From assembly GCF_003675385.1 (NCBI RefSeq), contig NZ_RCWZ01000002.1:372001-436000 (forward strand): a DNA stretch of 64,000 bases. Reading direction: 5' to 3'. Positions 7,925-15,491 of this stretch are shown here, piece after piece. This stretch comes from Mucilaginibacter kameinonensis. Lineage in GTDB: Bacteria; Bacteroidota; Bacteroidia; Sphingobacteriales; Sphingobacteriaceae. A program made the position numbers and the translations under genes. The notes under the pieces are model-generated. The model saw only the letters and a program-made list of their open reading frames with translations. It searched no databases and was not told the origin of the DNA. How positions within the stretch are numbered: position 1 is the first letter of the stretch; every line of letters begins with the position of its first letter.

Positions 7925-8890
7925 ATGACATACCTTGATAAGAAAATATCTATTGTTATTCCTTCGCATAATGAGGAAAAAAACATTAGTTATTTGATTG
8001 AGCAAATTCGTGAAACACTGTCGCCTACGGGATATGCCTACGAGCTGATATTTGTTGATGACGGAAGCCGGGACAATACGCTAAACGAGTTAAAGATAAA
8101 TGCCGAATTGCATTCCAATGTTTTTTATGTAGAGCTTTCGCGCAACTTTGGGAAAGATTATGCCCTTAAAGCAGGTATAGCCATGGCCCAGGGCGATGCC
8201 GTGATAACTATGGATGCCGATCTGCAGCATCCGCCGCAACTGATCCTGAAGATGTTAAAGCTTTGGGAAAATGGTTATGACATTGTTTATACCTATCGTG
8301 AAGGCGAAAATCCGCATGGTAAGGGTTATCAGAAGGTTACTTCAAAATTGTTTTACAAAGGCCTTAACATGCTCTCGGATATCAAAATGGAAAACGGCAC
8401 TGCCGATTTCAGGTTGATTGATGAGAAGGTAGTAAAGCAGCTTAAACTGATTGATGAATACGAGATCTTTTTCCGTGGTATCATCAAATGGGCGGGTTAT
8501 AAACAAATAGGCATCCCTTATGTACCATCAAAACGCCATACCGGCGAGGCAAGTTATTCATTCCCAAAACTGGTTAAGCTTGCAGTTGGCAGCATTGTAG
8601 CGTTTAGCGCAAGGCCGCTTTATATTGTATCGTTAATTGGGTTGTTCTTTTCGTCGCTGGCTATTTTGTATATACCATATGTATTGGTGAGTTACTTTTT
8701 AGGCTACGCGGTTTCGGGCTGGGCATCCATTATTGCCACCATTGCCTTTTTTGGCGGGCTTCAGTTGCTTGTAATGAGTGTTATTGGTGTGTATGTAGGT
8801 AAGATATTTATGCAGTCTAAACACAGGCCTCATTATATTATCCGTTCGTCAAACGTTGTTATTGTAAATAATGATCTTATTAGGCTTTGA
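7925..8890 (+). CDS. family 2 glycosyltransferase, polyprenyl-phosphate sugar synthase type (GtrB/ArnC-like)
   Basis: 321 aa. GT-A fold with SIVIPSHNEEKNI (residue 9), FVDDGSRDNT (about 45), the DXD-like ITMDADLQHPP (about 98) and the acceptor-loop ENGTADFRLID (about 155). Two C-terminal membrane helices (about 237-260 and 270-295) are typical of DPM1/GtrB/ArnC enzymes that load a sugar onto undecaprenyl phosphate on the cytoplasmic face. The next gene, a NodB-type deacetylase, starts 20 bp before this stop codon, so translation is coupled. The 283 bp upstream hold a TACATTTG -7 candidate (7754-7761) and the palindrome CATAGTATAACTATG (7913-7927) that overlaps the ATG. Confidence 0.9.
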   Translation: MTYLDKKISIVIPSHNEEKNISYLIEQIRETLSPTGYAYELIFVDDGSRDNTLNELKINAELHSNVFYVELSRNFGKDYALKAGIAMAQGDAVITMDADLQHPPQLILKMLKLWENGYDIVYTYREGENPHGKGYQKVTSKLFYKGLNMLSDIKMENGTADFRLIDEKVVKQLKLIDEYEIFFRGIIKWAGYKQIGIPYVPSKRHTGEASYSFPKLVKLAVGSIVAFSARPLYIVSLIGLFFSSLAILYIPYVLVSYFLGYAVSGWASIIATIAFFGGLQLLVMSVIGVYVGKIFMQSKHRPHYIIRSSNVVIVNNDLIRL

Positions 8891-9677
8891 TGTTGAGGAG
8901 TTTGATATGCCGTTTGAGTACGGTAAATCAATATCATTTGATGAACAGCTTGAGATTTCTACAAGGGGCACCAATATCATCCTCAACTTATTGAAAGAAA
9001 GAGGTATTAAAGTTACCTTTTTTTGCACAGCTAACTATGCCATCAACAAACCCGAAGTTATCAAAAGAATGGTAGCCGAAGGGCATGAGATAGCATCGCA
9101 TGGGTATTATCATTCAGATTTTAAGGCCGAACATTTAAGGCAGTCGAAACTGACATTAGAGGACATTTCAGGAACGGAAGTAACCGGCTTCCGGATGGCC
9201 CGGATGATGCCTGTTGACGAAGCCGAGATTGCCAAGGCCGGTTATGAATACAATTCGTCAATAAACCCAACCTGGCTACCGGGGCGGTATAATAATTTTG
9301 ATAAACCACGTAGCTGGTTTTATGATCATGATGTACTACAGATCCCGGCTTCGGTATCGCCTGTGGTACGTTTCCCACTGTTTTGGCTAAGCTTTCATAA
9401 TTTGCCGCTATCTTTATTAAAGAGGATGGCTTCGGCAGCGCATAAAAAGGATGGTTATTTGAACCTGTATTTTCACCCATGGGAATTTACCGATCTGCAC
9501 GATAAAGAAAAGTTTGGTTTCCCCGGCTATGTTTCAAAAAACTCAGGCGAAGCCTTTGCCCGGCGAATAGCTGATTTTATTGATTGGGCAACGGACAAGG
9601 GTTACACCTTTAGACGGACGGACAGCTTTTGCAGCAAGATCAAAAACAAAAACAAACCGGAGCCTGTTTTGCGTTAA
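8871..9677 (+). CDS. NodB-type polysaccharide deacetylase
   Basis: 268 aa, ATG at 8871 inside the end of the GT2 gene (20-bp overlap). Motif 1 LGFDVEEFD supplies the catalytic Asp pair, motif 2 ASHGYYH is the H-x3-H metal site, GFRMARMM is a weak motif 3, and LNLYFHPWEF near residue 200 is the HPWE motif seen in PuuE/NaxD and exopolysaccharide-locus deacetylases. No signal peptide, so it would act in the cytoplasm. ArnD and NaxD remove formyl or acetyl groups from an undecaprenyl-phosphate amino sugar made by a GT2 partner. The overlap with such a GT2 gene makes that role likely here, but it remains an inference. Confidence 0.88.
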   Translation: MILLGFDVEEFDMPFEYGKSISFDEQLEISTRGTNIILNLLKERGIKVTFFCTANYAINKPEVIKRMVAEGHEIASHGYYHSDFKAEHLRQSKLTLEDISGTEVTGFRMARMMPVDEAEIAKAGYEYNSSINPTWLPGRYNNFDKPRSWFYDHDVLQIPASVSPVVRFPLFWLSFHNLPLSLLKRMASAAHKKDGYLNLYFHPWEFTDLHDKEKFGFPGYVSKNSGEAFARRIADFIDWATDKGYTFRRTDSFCSKIKNKNKPEPVLR

Positions 9678-9719
9678 TAGGCTGTTAAACAGCTTGTAGC
9701 AAATCAATTAGCAAATTGA

Positions 9720-9803
9720 TTGTTATTTTCAGCATAAATTTGCATATTTGCACCGCAAAAAAATATATAGTATATCATGGGTTCGAAACCATGTGTATAT
9801 TTG
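9720..9803 (+). promoter_or_regulatory. promoter elements upstream of tRNA-Arg
   Basis: TTG at 9720-9722 and CATATTTG at 9743-9750 are 20 bp apart, fitting the -33/-7 layout. A second, perfect -7 element TATATTTG is at 9796-9803 without a clear -33. An imperfect palindrome CATGGGTTCGAAACCATG lies between them (9776-9793). Confidence 0.35.
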
Positions 9804-9818
9804 TAATTAAATTGCGAT

Positions 9819-9892
9819 GGTCCTATAGCTCAGCTGGATAGAGCAACAGATTTCTAATCTGTAGGTCTTTGGTTCGAATCCAAATGGGATCA
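9819..9892 (+). tRNA. tRNA-Arg (anticodon TCT)
   Basis: 74 nt. Acceptor GGTCCTA pairs with TGGGATC (two G-U pairs), D arm GCTC/GAGC, anticodon stem ACAGA/TCTGT with loop TTTCTAA giving anticodon TCT, T arm TTTGG-TTCGAAT-CCAAA, discriminator A. CCA is not fully encoded. It decodes AGA. The last 21 nt before the final acceptor bases occur again at 15338-15358. Confidence 0.96.
9869..9889 (+). repeat. attL-like direct repeat (3' part of tRNA-Arg)
   Basis: 21 bp from the T stem into the acceptor, beginning TTGGTTCGAATCC, identical and same-oriented at 15338-15358. Typical core of tyrosine-recombinase integration at a tRNA 3' end. Confidence 0.65.
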
Positions 9893-9895
9893 CCT

Positions 9896-9931
9896 AAGGA
9901 AATTTGTATAATGGCAAATTTCCTTTTTTTT
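9896..9931 (+). terminator. rho-independent terminator of tRNA-Arg
   Basis: GGAAATTTG / CAAATTTCC stem followed by eight T, 4 bp after the tRNA. Confidence 0.85.
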
Positions 9932-9980
9932 ATGCTCGTAAAAACCTCATAGGCAAATAGTTATTTCTAACAATCTTCTT

Positions 9981-10550
9981 ATGGAAAAGCTCATCGATAG
10001 GCTCAGGCAGATCATTCACCTTTCGGATGATGAGGCGTATCTGATCAAACAGATCTTCAGTGAAAGGAGCATCAAAAAGGGGGATTTTTTTTTACGGGAG
10101 GGACACGTATGCCGTTCGGTAGCCCTTATGGAGAAAGGCCTGGTCAGATATTATATGAACGAGGACGGCAACGAGGGCACTTACTATTTTGGCAGGGAGG
10201 GAGATTTTGTTTGCGATTACGAGAGCTTTCTTCCGCAGGTTCCATCTAATAAGAATATCCAGGCATTGGAGGATACTTTATTTTACGTTGTTAGTTATGA
10301 CGGCCTGCAGCAAATTTATCGTGAAGTGGGGGAAGGCGAGCGCCTGGGCAGGCTCGGTATCGAACAGGTTTTCGTTAGCGTACTGCAGCAGCTATCATCT
10401 TTTTATAAAGACTCACCTGAAATACGTTATCAGCGTTTCCTCAAAACATTTGCCGACATTAACCAGCGTGTACCACAGTATTACATCGCCTCTTACGTGG
10501 GCATCAAACCCCAATCTTTATCCCGGGTACGGAAAAGAGCGGCCCTATAG
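9981..10550 (+). CDS. Crp/Fnr family transcriptional regulator
   Basis: 189 aa, the usual size of the short Bacteroidota Crp/Fnr group. Residues about 1-130 form a cyclic-nucleotide-binding-like beta barrel (KKGDFFLREGHVCRSVALMEKGLVRYY). The C-terminal winged helix is compact, with the recognition helix IASYVGIKPQSLSRVRKR. It lacks the Fnr cysteines, and the cAMP-contact Arg/Glu pair is not evident, so the ligand is unknown. It is followed 72 bp later by two small membrane-protein genes on the same strand, which relatives often neighbour. It is the first gene after the tRNA, inside the putative island. Confidence 0.9.
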   Translation: MEKLIDRLRQIIHLSDDEAYLIKQIFSERSIKKGDFFLREGHVCRSVALMEKGLVRYYMNEDGNEGTYYFGREGDFVCDYESFLPQVPSNKNIQALEDTLFYVVSYDGLQQIYREVGEGERLGRLGIEQVFVSVLQQLSSFYKDSPEIRYQRFLKTFADINQRVPQYYIASYVGIKPQSLSRVRKRAAL

Positions 10551-10622
10551 CATTTATTAACCTGGGTGAATGCATAAAAAATTGGATGGGGCGAAATTTG
10601 CTTAAACGAATCAATAAAGCAA

Positions 10623-11036
10623 ATGAAAACTCAAACTATCAACTCATGGGGCCCGCGTGTGGCCTCTTACTGGTTTACTGCTGCAGTAGTTGCAGCTATT
10701 ATTTTCCTCGGCTTGCGGTTTATACTTGCGCCTGAAGTGGGTGCCGAAGGATTTGGCATCCCATTAGTACATACCAAGGAAGCTTTGGCTTATGGATGGA
10801 TCAAGGGCATCAGGGACGTCTTTTCTGGAATCGTGGTGCTCATTTTTCTTCTTACACGTAACCCCAGAGCTACTGCTTTTGCATTCTGCGCGGCGATCAT
10901 TATCCCCGTATCCGATTGTCTCACTGTTCTGGCAGTAAATGGCTCCAAAGACCTAACTCATTTACTGATCCACGGTATTACTGCAATGTATATGGCGGTT
11001 ACACCCCTCTTTTTATTCAAAGCAAAATCTAACTAA
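10623..11036 (+). CDS. DUF4267-type small membrane protein
   Basis: 137 aa with four predicted membrane helices (about 15-35, 58-80, 85-105, 112-132). The loop GFGIPL and the helix WIKGIRDVFSGIV fit the DUF4267 family, whose function is unknown. The stop is 3 bp before the next start, so it is translated with the DUF1772-like gene. The preceding Crp/Fnr gene may regulate it (context only). Confidence 0.75.
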   Translation: MKTQTINSWGPRVASYWFTAAVVAAIIFLGLRFILAPEVGAEGFGIPLVHTKEALAYGWIKGIRDVFSGIVVLIFLLTRNPRATAFAFCAAIIIPVSDCLTVLAVNGSKDLTHLLIHGITAMYMAVTPLFLFKAKSN

Positions 11037-11039
11037 GCC

Positions 11040-11507
11040 ATGAACACTTCCGTATTACATATTTTAAACGGTTTAGCGATAGTCACTACCGCTGTAGTCT
11101 TCGGAACCGATGCATTTTTTGCCCTGGTTGGCAAAAAGGCCACTGCTAAAAGTGAAGATGCATCCGTAGCCGATGTAATGGGCCATTTTCATGAAGTGGC
11201 AGATGCCAGGATGCCCTTAGTTGGCGTTGCAGCAATTCTGAGCACCTTATTGCAGGTAATAATTGCCGGTTTACATACTTTCCAGGGGCAATTGGCCGCG
11301 GTATCCTTAGCTGCCCTGCTAACGCATCTTGCTATATACTTTACCATTGCCAGGCCGGTTAATAATATTATGGTTGATGCTATAAAATTCGGCCGGATAG
11401 TGGATAATATCAGAGAATTACAGCAACGCTGGGACAGGGTGATAGCCTTGCGGGCAGCATTACTCTTTATAGCCATCGTCAGTCTTGTTGTGGTCAATTA
11501 TTACTGA
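11040..11507 (+). CDS. DUF1772-like (anthrone oxygenase-type) membrane protein
   Basis: 155 aa, four hydrophobic helices. The segment ARPVNNIMVDA followed by QQRWDRVIALRAALL matches the PxN...W...R pattern of DUF1772 proteins. The family is small and mostly uncharacterised; some members are called anthrone oxygenases or noranthrone monooxygenases, but nothing here proves such a reaction. ATG at 11040, 3 bp after the DUF4267 stop. Confidence 0.65.
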   Translation: MNTSVLHILNGLAIVTTAVVFGTDAFFALVGKKATAKSEDASVADVMGHFHEVADARMPLVGVAAILSTLLQVIIAGLHTFQGQLAAVSLAALLTHLAIYFTIARPVNNIMVDAIKFGRIVDNIRELQQRWDRVIALRAALLFIAIVSLVVVNYY

Positions 11508-11608
11508 AGCATGTTTTATAACTTTAACTTCGGAACTATACTTCATGGAGTGGTTAAACATTTCTTTTTATTAAAGTTCTATTGACAATTTGCGCTGTTA
11601 GTTGCACA

Positions 11609-11643
11609 AACGCCTCTTAGATTTTCTAAGGGGCGTGTTTTTA
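11609..11643 (+). terminator. rho-independent terminator after the DUF4267/DUF1772 pair
   Basis: ACGCCTCTTAGA / TCTAAGGGGCGT stem (one mismatch region) followed by GTTTTT, about 100 bp after the DUF1772-like stop. Confidence 0.7.
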
Positions 11644-11741
11644 GGAAAAGAGTCGCAAATCACCCTCAAATTTGGCGTTAATGCCCCCGAAGCCTGAAAC
11701 CTACCGTGCTTAACTTTGTTTATCATCAAAAACAATCACCT

Positions 11742-12644
11742 ATGTTATCCATTAAACCTCACCTTTGGTTTGACAAACAGGCCAAAGAAGCCGCGGAATT
11801 TTACACTACCTTAATGCCGGATTCGGCTATCAGTTTTGTTAACCAGCTGCATAACACGCCATCCGGCGATTGCGATATTGCAGAATTTACCATAGCGGGG
11901 CAACCTTTTATGGCTATTAGTGCCGGGTCGCTCTTTAAGTTTAACCCTTCAATTTCGTTTATGATCAATTTTGATCCTTCGCACAACCCGGATGCGGCCC
12001 GGCTTATCGACGAGGTGTGGAGCAAACTGGCTGATGGCGGAACCGTAATGATGCCACTTGACCGTTACCCATTCAGCGAGCGCTATGGCTGGGTGGCCGA
12101 TAAATACGGTGTGTCATGGCAACTGATCCTGACAAACCCTGCAGGGGAACCAAGGCCGGTTATTATACCATCCATGATGTTCACCGGCGCGGTAGCGGGC
12201 AAAGCCGAAGAGGCTATCGATTTTTATTGTTCGGTATTTAAGGACAGTAAAAGAGGCACTACCGCCTCACGACCCGAAGATATGGGACCGGATAAAGCAG
12301 GTACATTGCTCTTTGCCGATTTTTATATAAACCAAACCTGGCTGGCTGCTATGGATAGCGCTCATAATCATGGTTTCGGATTTAATGAAGCTGTTTCGCT
12401 GCTGATAGAATGCGAAACCCAGGAAGAGATAGACTACTACTGGTCGGCACTCTCGGCCGATCCTAAAGCCGGGCAGTGTGGCTGGCTGAAGGATAAATAT
12501 GGCGTATCCTGGCAAATATCATCAACCTTTATGTCTGAAGTGCTTAAAAGCGGTACGCCTCAGCAAATTGACCGGGTAACACAGGCATTTCTCCCTATGA
12601 AGAAATTTGACATGGCTGCTTTGCAAAAAGCTTATCAGGGCTAA
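11742..12644 (+). CDS. tandem VOC (PhnB/UbiG-like glyoxalase superfamily) protein
   Basis: 300 aa from the ATG at 11742; a GTG 36 bp upstream would add a poor N-terminus. Two PhnB-type VOC domains: residues about 1-140 (SIKPHLWFDKQAKEAAEFYT ... YGVSWQLIL) and about 150-285 (SMMFTGAVAGKAEEAIDFYC ... YGVSWQISS). Proteins of this kind are often annotated as 3-demethylubiquinone methyltransferase-like, but no methyltransferase domain is present and no substrate is known. The two halves clearly come from internal duplication. It is followed 14 bp later by another VOC gene. Confidence 0.85.
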   Translation: MLSIKPHLWFDKQAKEAAEFYTTLMPDSAISFVNQLHNTPSGDCDIAEFTIAGQPFMAISAGSLFKFNPSISFMINFDPSHNPDAARLIDEVWSKLADGGTVMMPLDRYPFSERYGWVADKYGVSWQLILTNPAGEPRPVIIPSMMFTGAVAGKAEEAIDFYCSVFKDSKRGTTASRPEDMGPDKAGTLLFADFYINQTWLAAMDSAHNHGFGFNEAVSLLIECETQEEIDYYWSALSADPKAGQCGWLKDKYGVSWQISSTFMSEVLKSGTPQQIDRVTQAFLPMKKFDMAALQKAYQG

Positions 12645-12658
12645 TAAACATCAACAAT

Positions 12659-13054
12659 ATGAAAACAAAAAAAATCTGGGCTAATTTCAGCGTAAAAGAC
12701 GCGGAGCGCACTACTCAATTTTATACACAACTGGGTTTTACCCCTAACGGAACCAATAAATATCCGAAGTTAGCCAGTTTCCTTTTTGGTGATGATAATT
12801 TCGTGATCCATTTTTTTGAACAGGGTTCACAAATAGATGAATATTTGGCGCCCGCCTCAACAACAGGCAGCGAAATTATTTTCACCCTCGCTGCCGATAC
12901 TGAGGCTGAAGTAAATGAATGTGCAGATCGGGTAAAAAATGCCGGCGGCACTATGTTAAAGGATGTTGAACGGGATGAAGCCAACTATTATGGATTTGCC
13001 TTTGCCGATCCCGATGGCCATAAATTTAATGTATTATTAATGGATAATATGTGA
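12659..13054 (+). CDS. VOC family (glyoxalase/bleomycin-resistance-like) protein
   Basis: 131 aa, single VOC module pair: KIWANFSVKDAERTTQFYTQ at the start, a central FVIHFFE strand and the terminal FADPDGHKFNVLLM motif. The family includes lyases, dioxygenases and drug-binding proteins; metal ligands here would be His/Glu in the first and last strands. The function is unknown. It probably shares a transcript with the tandem VOC gene 14 bp upstream. The 37 bp to the convergent minus-strand gene hold no clear terminator. Confidence 0.82.
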   Translation: MKTKKIWANFSVKDAERTTQFYTQLGFTPNGTNKYPKLASFLFGDDNFVIHFFEQGSQIDEYLAPASTTGSEIIFTLAADTEAEVNECADRVKNAGGTMLKDVERDEANYYGFAFADPDGHKFNVLLMDNM

Positions 13055-13091
13055 GGTGCATTTATTCGAAATGAAGGCATGTCCGCATCCA

Positions 13092-14594
13092 TTATTGCGT
13101 ATGGTTGCTATTTTGCATGAGGGGAATTACCACTTTATAAGCTGTTTTTTTCTCCCAGCGCGCTATCAGCCAGGCTATAAAACTTAAAGTGAAGATGTCG
13201 TTATTTTCGGCCTTGTTTAGCATGTTTAAAACAGTTTTTTGATATGCAGGATCAAAAGCTGCGTCGGGTTTTAATAGGCATTTCTCTACCAGGCTCAGAA
13301 ATAATAACACACGTTCTTCTGAAGTTTTCAGCAGATACTTCTTATATCGTCGCCGGAAGCTGCCTATCCGGGACATGGCCAGCTCGATGTTGGAGAACTG
13401 TGCCTGTATCAAAATTTCCATCAGGTTTTTTCGAATGGTCCATAGCATCCCCATCTTTTTTTCATACCAGGCATCGGTACGTGTCAGTAAAGTCAAATGT
13501 TTTAAGCTTTCACGGTTATTATTACAGAGGGCTAAAAACATGGTCAGGCATACTCGTAAATCCTCTATGTCTTCGGGTTTAGATGTATGTTTGGTATTGG
13601 ATATCGATTTCTTCAATAACTCAATCGCCTCGTCGGCAAAATCTGTAAAGAACAGGTTAAGTGCAGAGAGTAGCTGATGGCGTAAATAAAACAAGGTGTA
13701 GTACCGGCTATCCGTCAACATGAGATCCATCATTTCTTTAAGATAGGATGCACTCCTTACAAAATCCTTGCGCCTTAAATGAAAGTTGGCCAAAAAATAT
13801 AAGATGGATATATGGTAAAAAAGATAAGATTGTTTATACACATGGCTCTGTATAAATTGATTCGTCCGGTTTACGTAGCGCTCTATCAATCCATAATTCT
13901 GCTGTATCGCGGCATATTCATTGGCTATGAAAAGAATCTGGTAAATGGACTTATAGGTCATCAGGTCCTGAGCAGAAATTTTGTATTTCCGGATGGTGGT
14001 TATCATCAGGGCCGTCAAATTAACGATTTTCCCTTTCAGGTGTATCTCCTGTAATTCCTGCCTCAAAAAGGCATAAGCCATATTGAGCTTAGCCTCGCGT
14101 TGCATATTCGACTGGTTTCGTAAAAGGCGTGCGGTCAACGCTTCAAGGTTTTCTGCTCCCGGCAGATGGGCATATTGCAGCTTTAACAGCAAAAGCTCAT
14201 TCAATAAGTTAAATTGCTCCAAATGTTCAGCCAGTCGTTCGGCCTTATCCAAACATTTGAACGCTATTTTGATCACATCATTTTCTAATAAAAAACGTCC
14301 CACTACCACCAGGCGTAACGCGTCGTAGGTGTCGGAATGACTGCTTTCAAAGGTTTTTTGTGACAAGAATAGCAGTAAATTATCCTGCAGCCTTTTACGT
14401 AAAGCATAATACGCGTCGTTATTTTTCTCCGATTCGTAGAGACTATTTAAACCATCTATATCGTCAGTTTCTATTAAATCAAGTAGCTGCAAGTTTTTTA
14501 CATCTAATCGTTTGTTTTTTCGCTGCAAAAACTGCTTGAATAGCTTTTTATCATTGTTATTGAGCAGCCTTGTTAGCTCCGAAAGCGAGTCCAT
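13092..14594 (-). CDS. hypothetical helical-repeat protein, 500 aa
   Basis: Not assigned to a named family. Almost entirely alpha-helical with Leu-rich amphipathic pairs, e.g. FLQRKNKRLDVKNLQLLDLI near residue 23 and FLANFHLRRKDFVRSASYLK near 283. The layout is like TPR or similar solenoids, but no canonical TPR consensus is clear. No signal peptide, membrane helix or catalytic motif. Charged Lys/Arg patches (FRRRYKKYLLK near 415) could bind nucleic acid or acidic partners. It lies inside the tRNA-Arg segment, divergent from yiaA over 133 bp. It may be a scaffold or regulator; the real role is unknown. Confidence 0.8.
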   Translation of the reverse strand: MDSLSELTRLLNNNDKKLFKQFLQRKNKRLDVKNLQLLDLIETDDIDGLNSLYESEKNNDAYYALRKRLQDNLLLFLSQKTFESSHSDTYDALRLVVVGRFLLENDVIKIAFKCLDKAERLAEHLEQFNLLNELLLLKLQYAHLPGAENLEALTARLLRNQSNMQREAKLNMAYAFLRQELQEIHLKGKIVNLTALMITTIRKYKISAQDLMTYKSIYQILFIANEYAAIQQNYGLIERYVNRTNQFIQSHVYKQSYLFYHISILYFLANFHLRRKDFVRSASYLKEMMDLMLTDSRYYTLFYLRHQLLSALNLFFTDFADEAIELLKKSISNTKHTSKPEDIEDLRVCLTMFLALCNNNRESLKHLTLLTRTDAWYEKKMGMLWTIRKNLMEILIQAQFSNIELAMSRIGSFRRRYKKYLLKTSEERVLLFLSLVEKCLLKPDAAFDPAYQKTVLNMLNKAENNDIFTLSFIAWLIARWEKKTAYKVVIPLMQNSNHTQ

Positions 14595-14727
14595 ATTAAT
14601 AATTTTGGTCTAATTAAAGATGCAATAATGCTAAATTATATCGTCAGTAAATTAGATATTCTGATTTTTTAAGACCCGCTTTCCGCCCGACATTTGGTTC
14701 CATATTAATCAATAAAACAAAACAAAC

Positions 14728-15195
14728 ATGGAACCGCTACAAAACAAAACTGAAGAAACTTCAACCAATGTAAAATATGGCGATAAGGTTAGAAATCCAT
14801 TTAAGCCAACTGCCGCGTTTATTGGTGCCTCCTGGTTTGCCTTATTGGCTGGAATGGTGGGTTATTGCATAGGCCTTTGGAATGCAACTATGGCATTGAA
14901 CGAAAAAGGTTACTACTTCACCATTTTGTTGTTTGGCCTATTTGCAGTAATCTCGGTACAAAAAAGCGTTAGGGACAGGTCTGAAGGGCTTGCCGTAACG
15001 GATCTTTACTACGGACTGAGTTGGTTTGCTACTATCGCTGCAATAATCCTGTTGACGATTGGCCTATGGAATGCAGATCTGGCCCGGAGTGAGAAAGGCT
15101 TTTATGCTATGGCATTCTGTTTAAGCTTGTTTTCGGCGATTGCCGTACAAAAAAATACCCGCGACGCAAAGATGTTTGAGGATAAAGAGTTGTAA
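14728..15195 (+). CDS. yiaA: YiaA/YiaB-type inner membrane protein
   Basis: 155 aa. Two copies of the YiaAB unit: AAFIGASWFALLAGMVGYCIG and LYYGLSWFATIAAIILLTIG (landmarks at residues 31 and 90), each a pair of membrane helices ending in a VQKSVRD or VQKNTRD motif. The E. coli homologue is an inner-membrane protein of unknown function linked to stress. It is the last gene of the putative island and is followed by its own terminator at 15210. Confidence 0.9.
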   Translation: MEPLQNKTEETSTNVKYGDKVRNPFKPTAAFIGASWFALLAGMVGYCIGLWNATMALNEKGYYFTILLFGLFAVISVQKSVRDRSEGLAVTDLYYGLSWFATIAAIILLTIGLWNADLARSEKGFYAMAFCLSLFSAIAVQKNTRDAKMFEDKEL

Positions 15196-15209
15196 CGTAG
15201 CGGTCGCCC

Positions 15210-15248
15210 GCCCCGCAGCGTCTTGCCTGGCAAGCCTGCGGGGCTTTT
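15210..15248 (+). terminator. rho-independent terminator after yiaA
   Basis: GCCCCGCAG / CTGCGGGGC stem with a second inner pairing TTGCC/GGCAA and TTTT after it. Confidence 0.8.
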
Positions 15249-15337
15249 AATTTACCGCCCCGCCCCAATATCGTGAACCCAATCAGGATTCTTTATTGGC
15301 ATTTTAAATGGTACATGTTTTTTAAGGTGCTATAATA

Positions 15338-15358
15338 TTGGTTCGAATCCAAATGGGA
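15338..15358 (+). repeat. attR-like copy of the tRNA-Arg 3' region
   Basis: 21 bp identical to 9869-9889 in the same orientation. The match starts at the T stem and stops before the last acceptor bases. The flanks differ on both sides. Confidence 0.65.
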
Positions 15359-15445
15359 ATATATGATGAGCTGCCTAAAAGTACTTTTTATTCAATATAT
15401 AAAGACTCATGCGTATGTTTTTGACAGTCTTTTATGATAAGAGCT

Positions 15446-15480
15446 AAGGCCCGCCACGATTTATTTTAGCGGGCCTTTAA
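15446..15480. terminator. hairpin after the GMC oxidoreductase gene
   Basis: Perfect 9-bp stem AAGGCCCGC / GCGGGCCTT with a 14-nt loop, 12 bp after the minus-strand GMC stop. Short T tract, so efficiency is uncertain. Confidence 0.55.
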
Positions 15481-15491
15481 ATAATTCAAGC

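Larger units (their letters stand above)
9869..15358. mobile_element. putative tRNA-Arg-linked genomic island, integrase-less
   Basis: The segment is bounded by an intact tRNA-Arg on the left and a 21-bp copy of the tRNA 3' region on the right in the same orientation, the classic footprint of site-specific integration. Cargo: Crp/Fnr regulator, DUF4267 and DUF1772-like membrane proteins, two VOC proteins, a 500-aa helical protein and YiaA. No integrase, excisionase, relaxase or phage gene is visible, so it is either a decayed or a non-autonomous element. A chance or older duplication of the tRNA end cannot be ruled out. Confidence 0.5.

Noticed and set aside
9776..9793. T-arm-like palindrome CATGGGTTCGAAACCATG as a tRNA remnant
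   Set aside because: Only the T-loop-like core matches and no acceptor or anticodon arm surrounds it.
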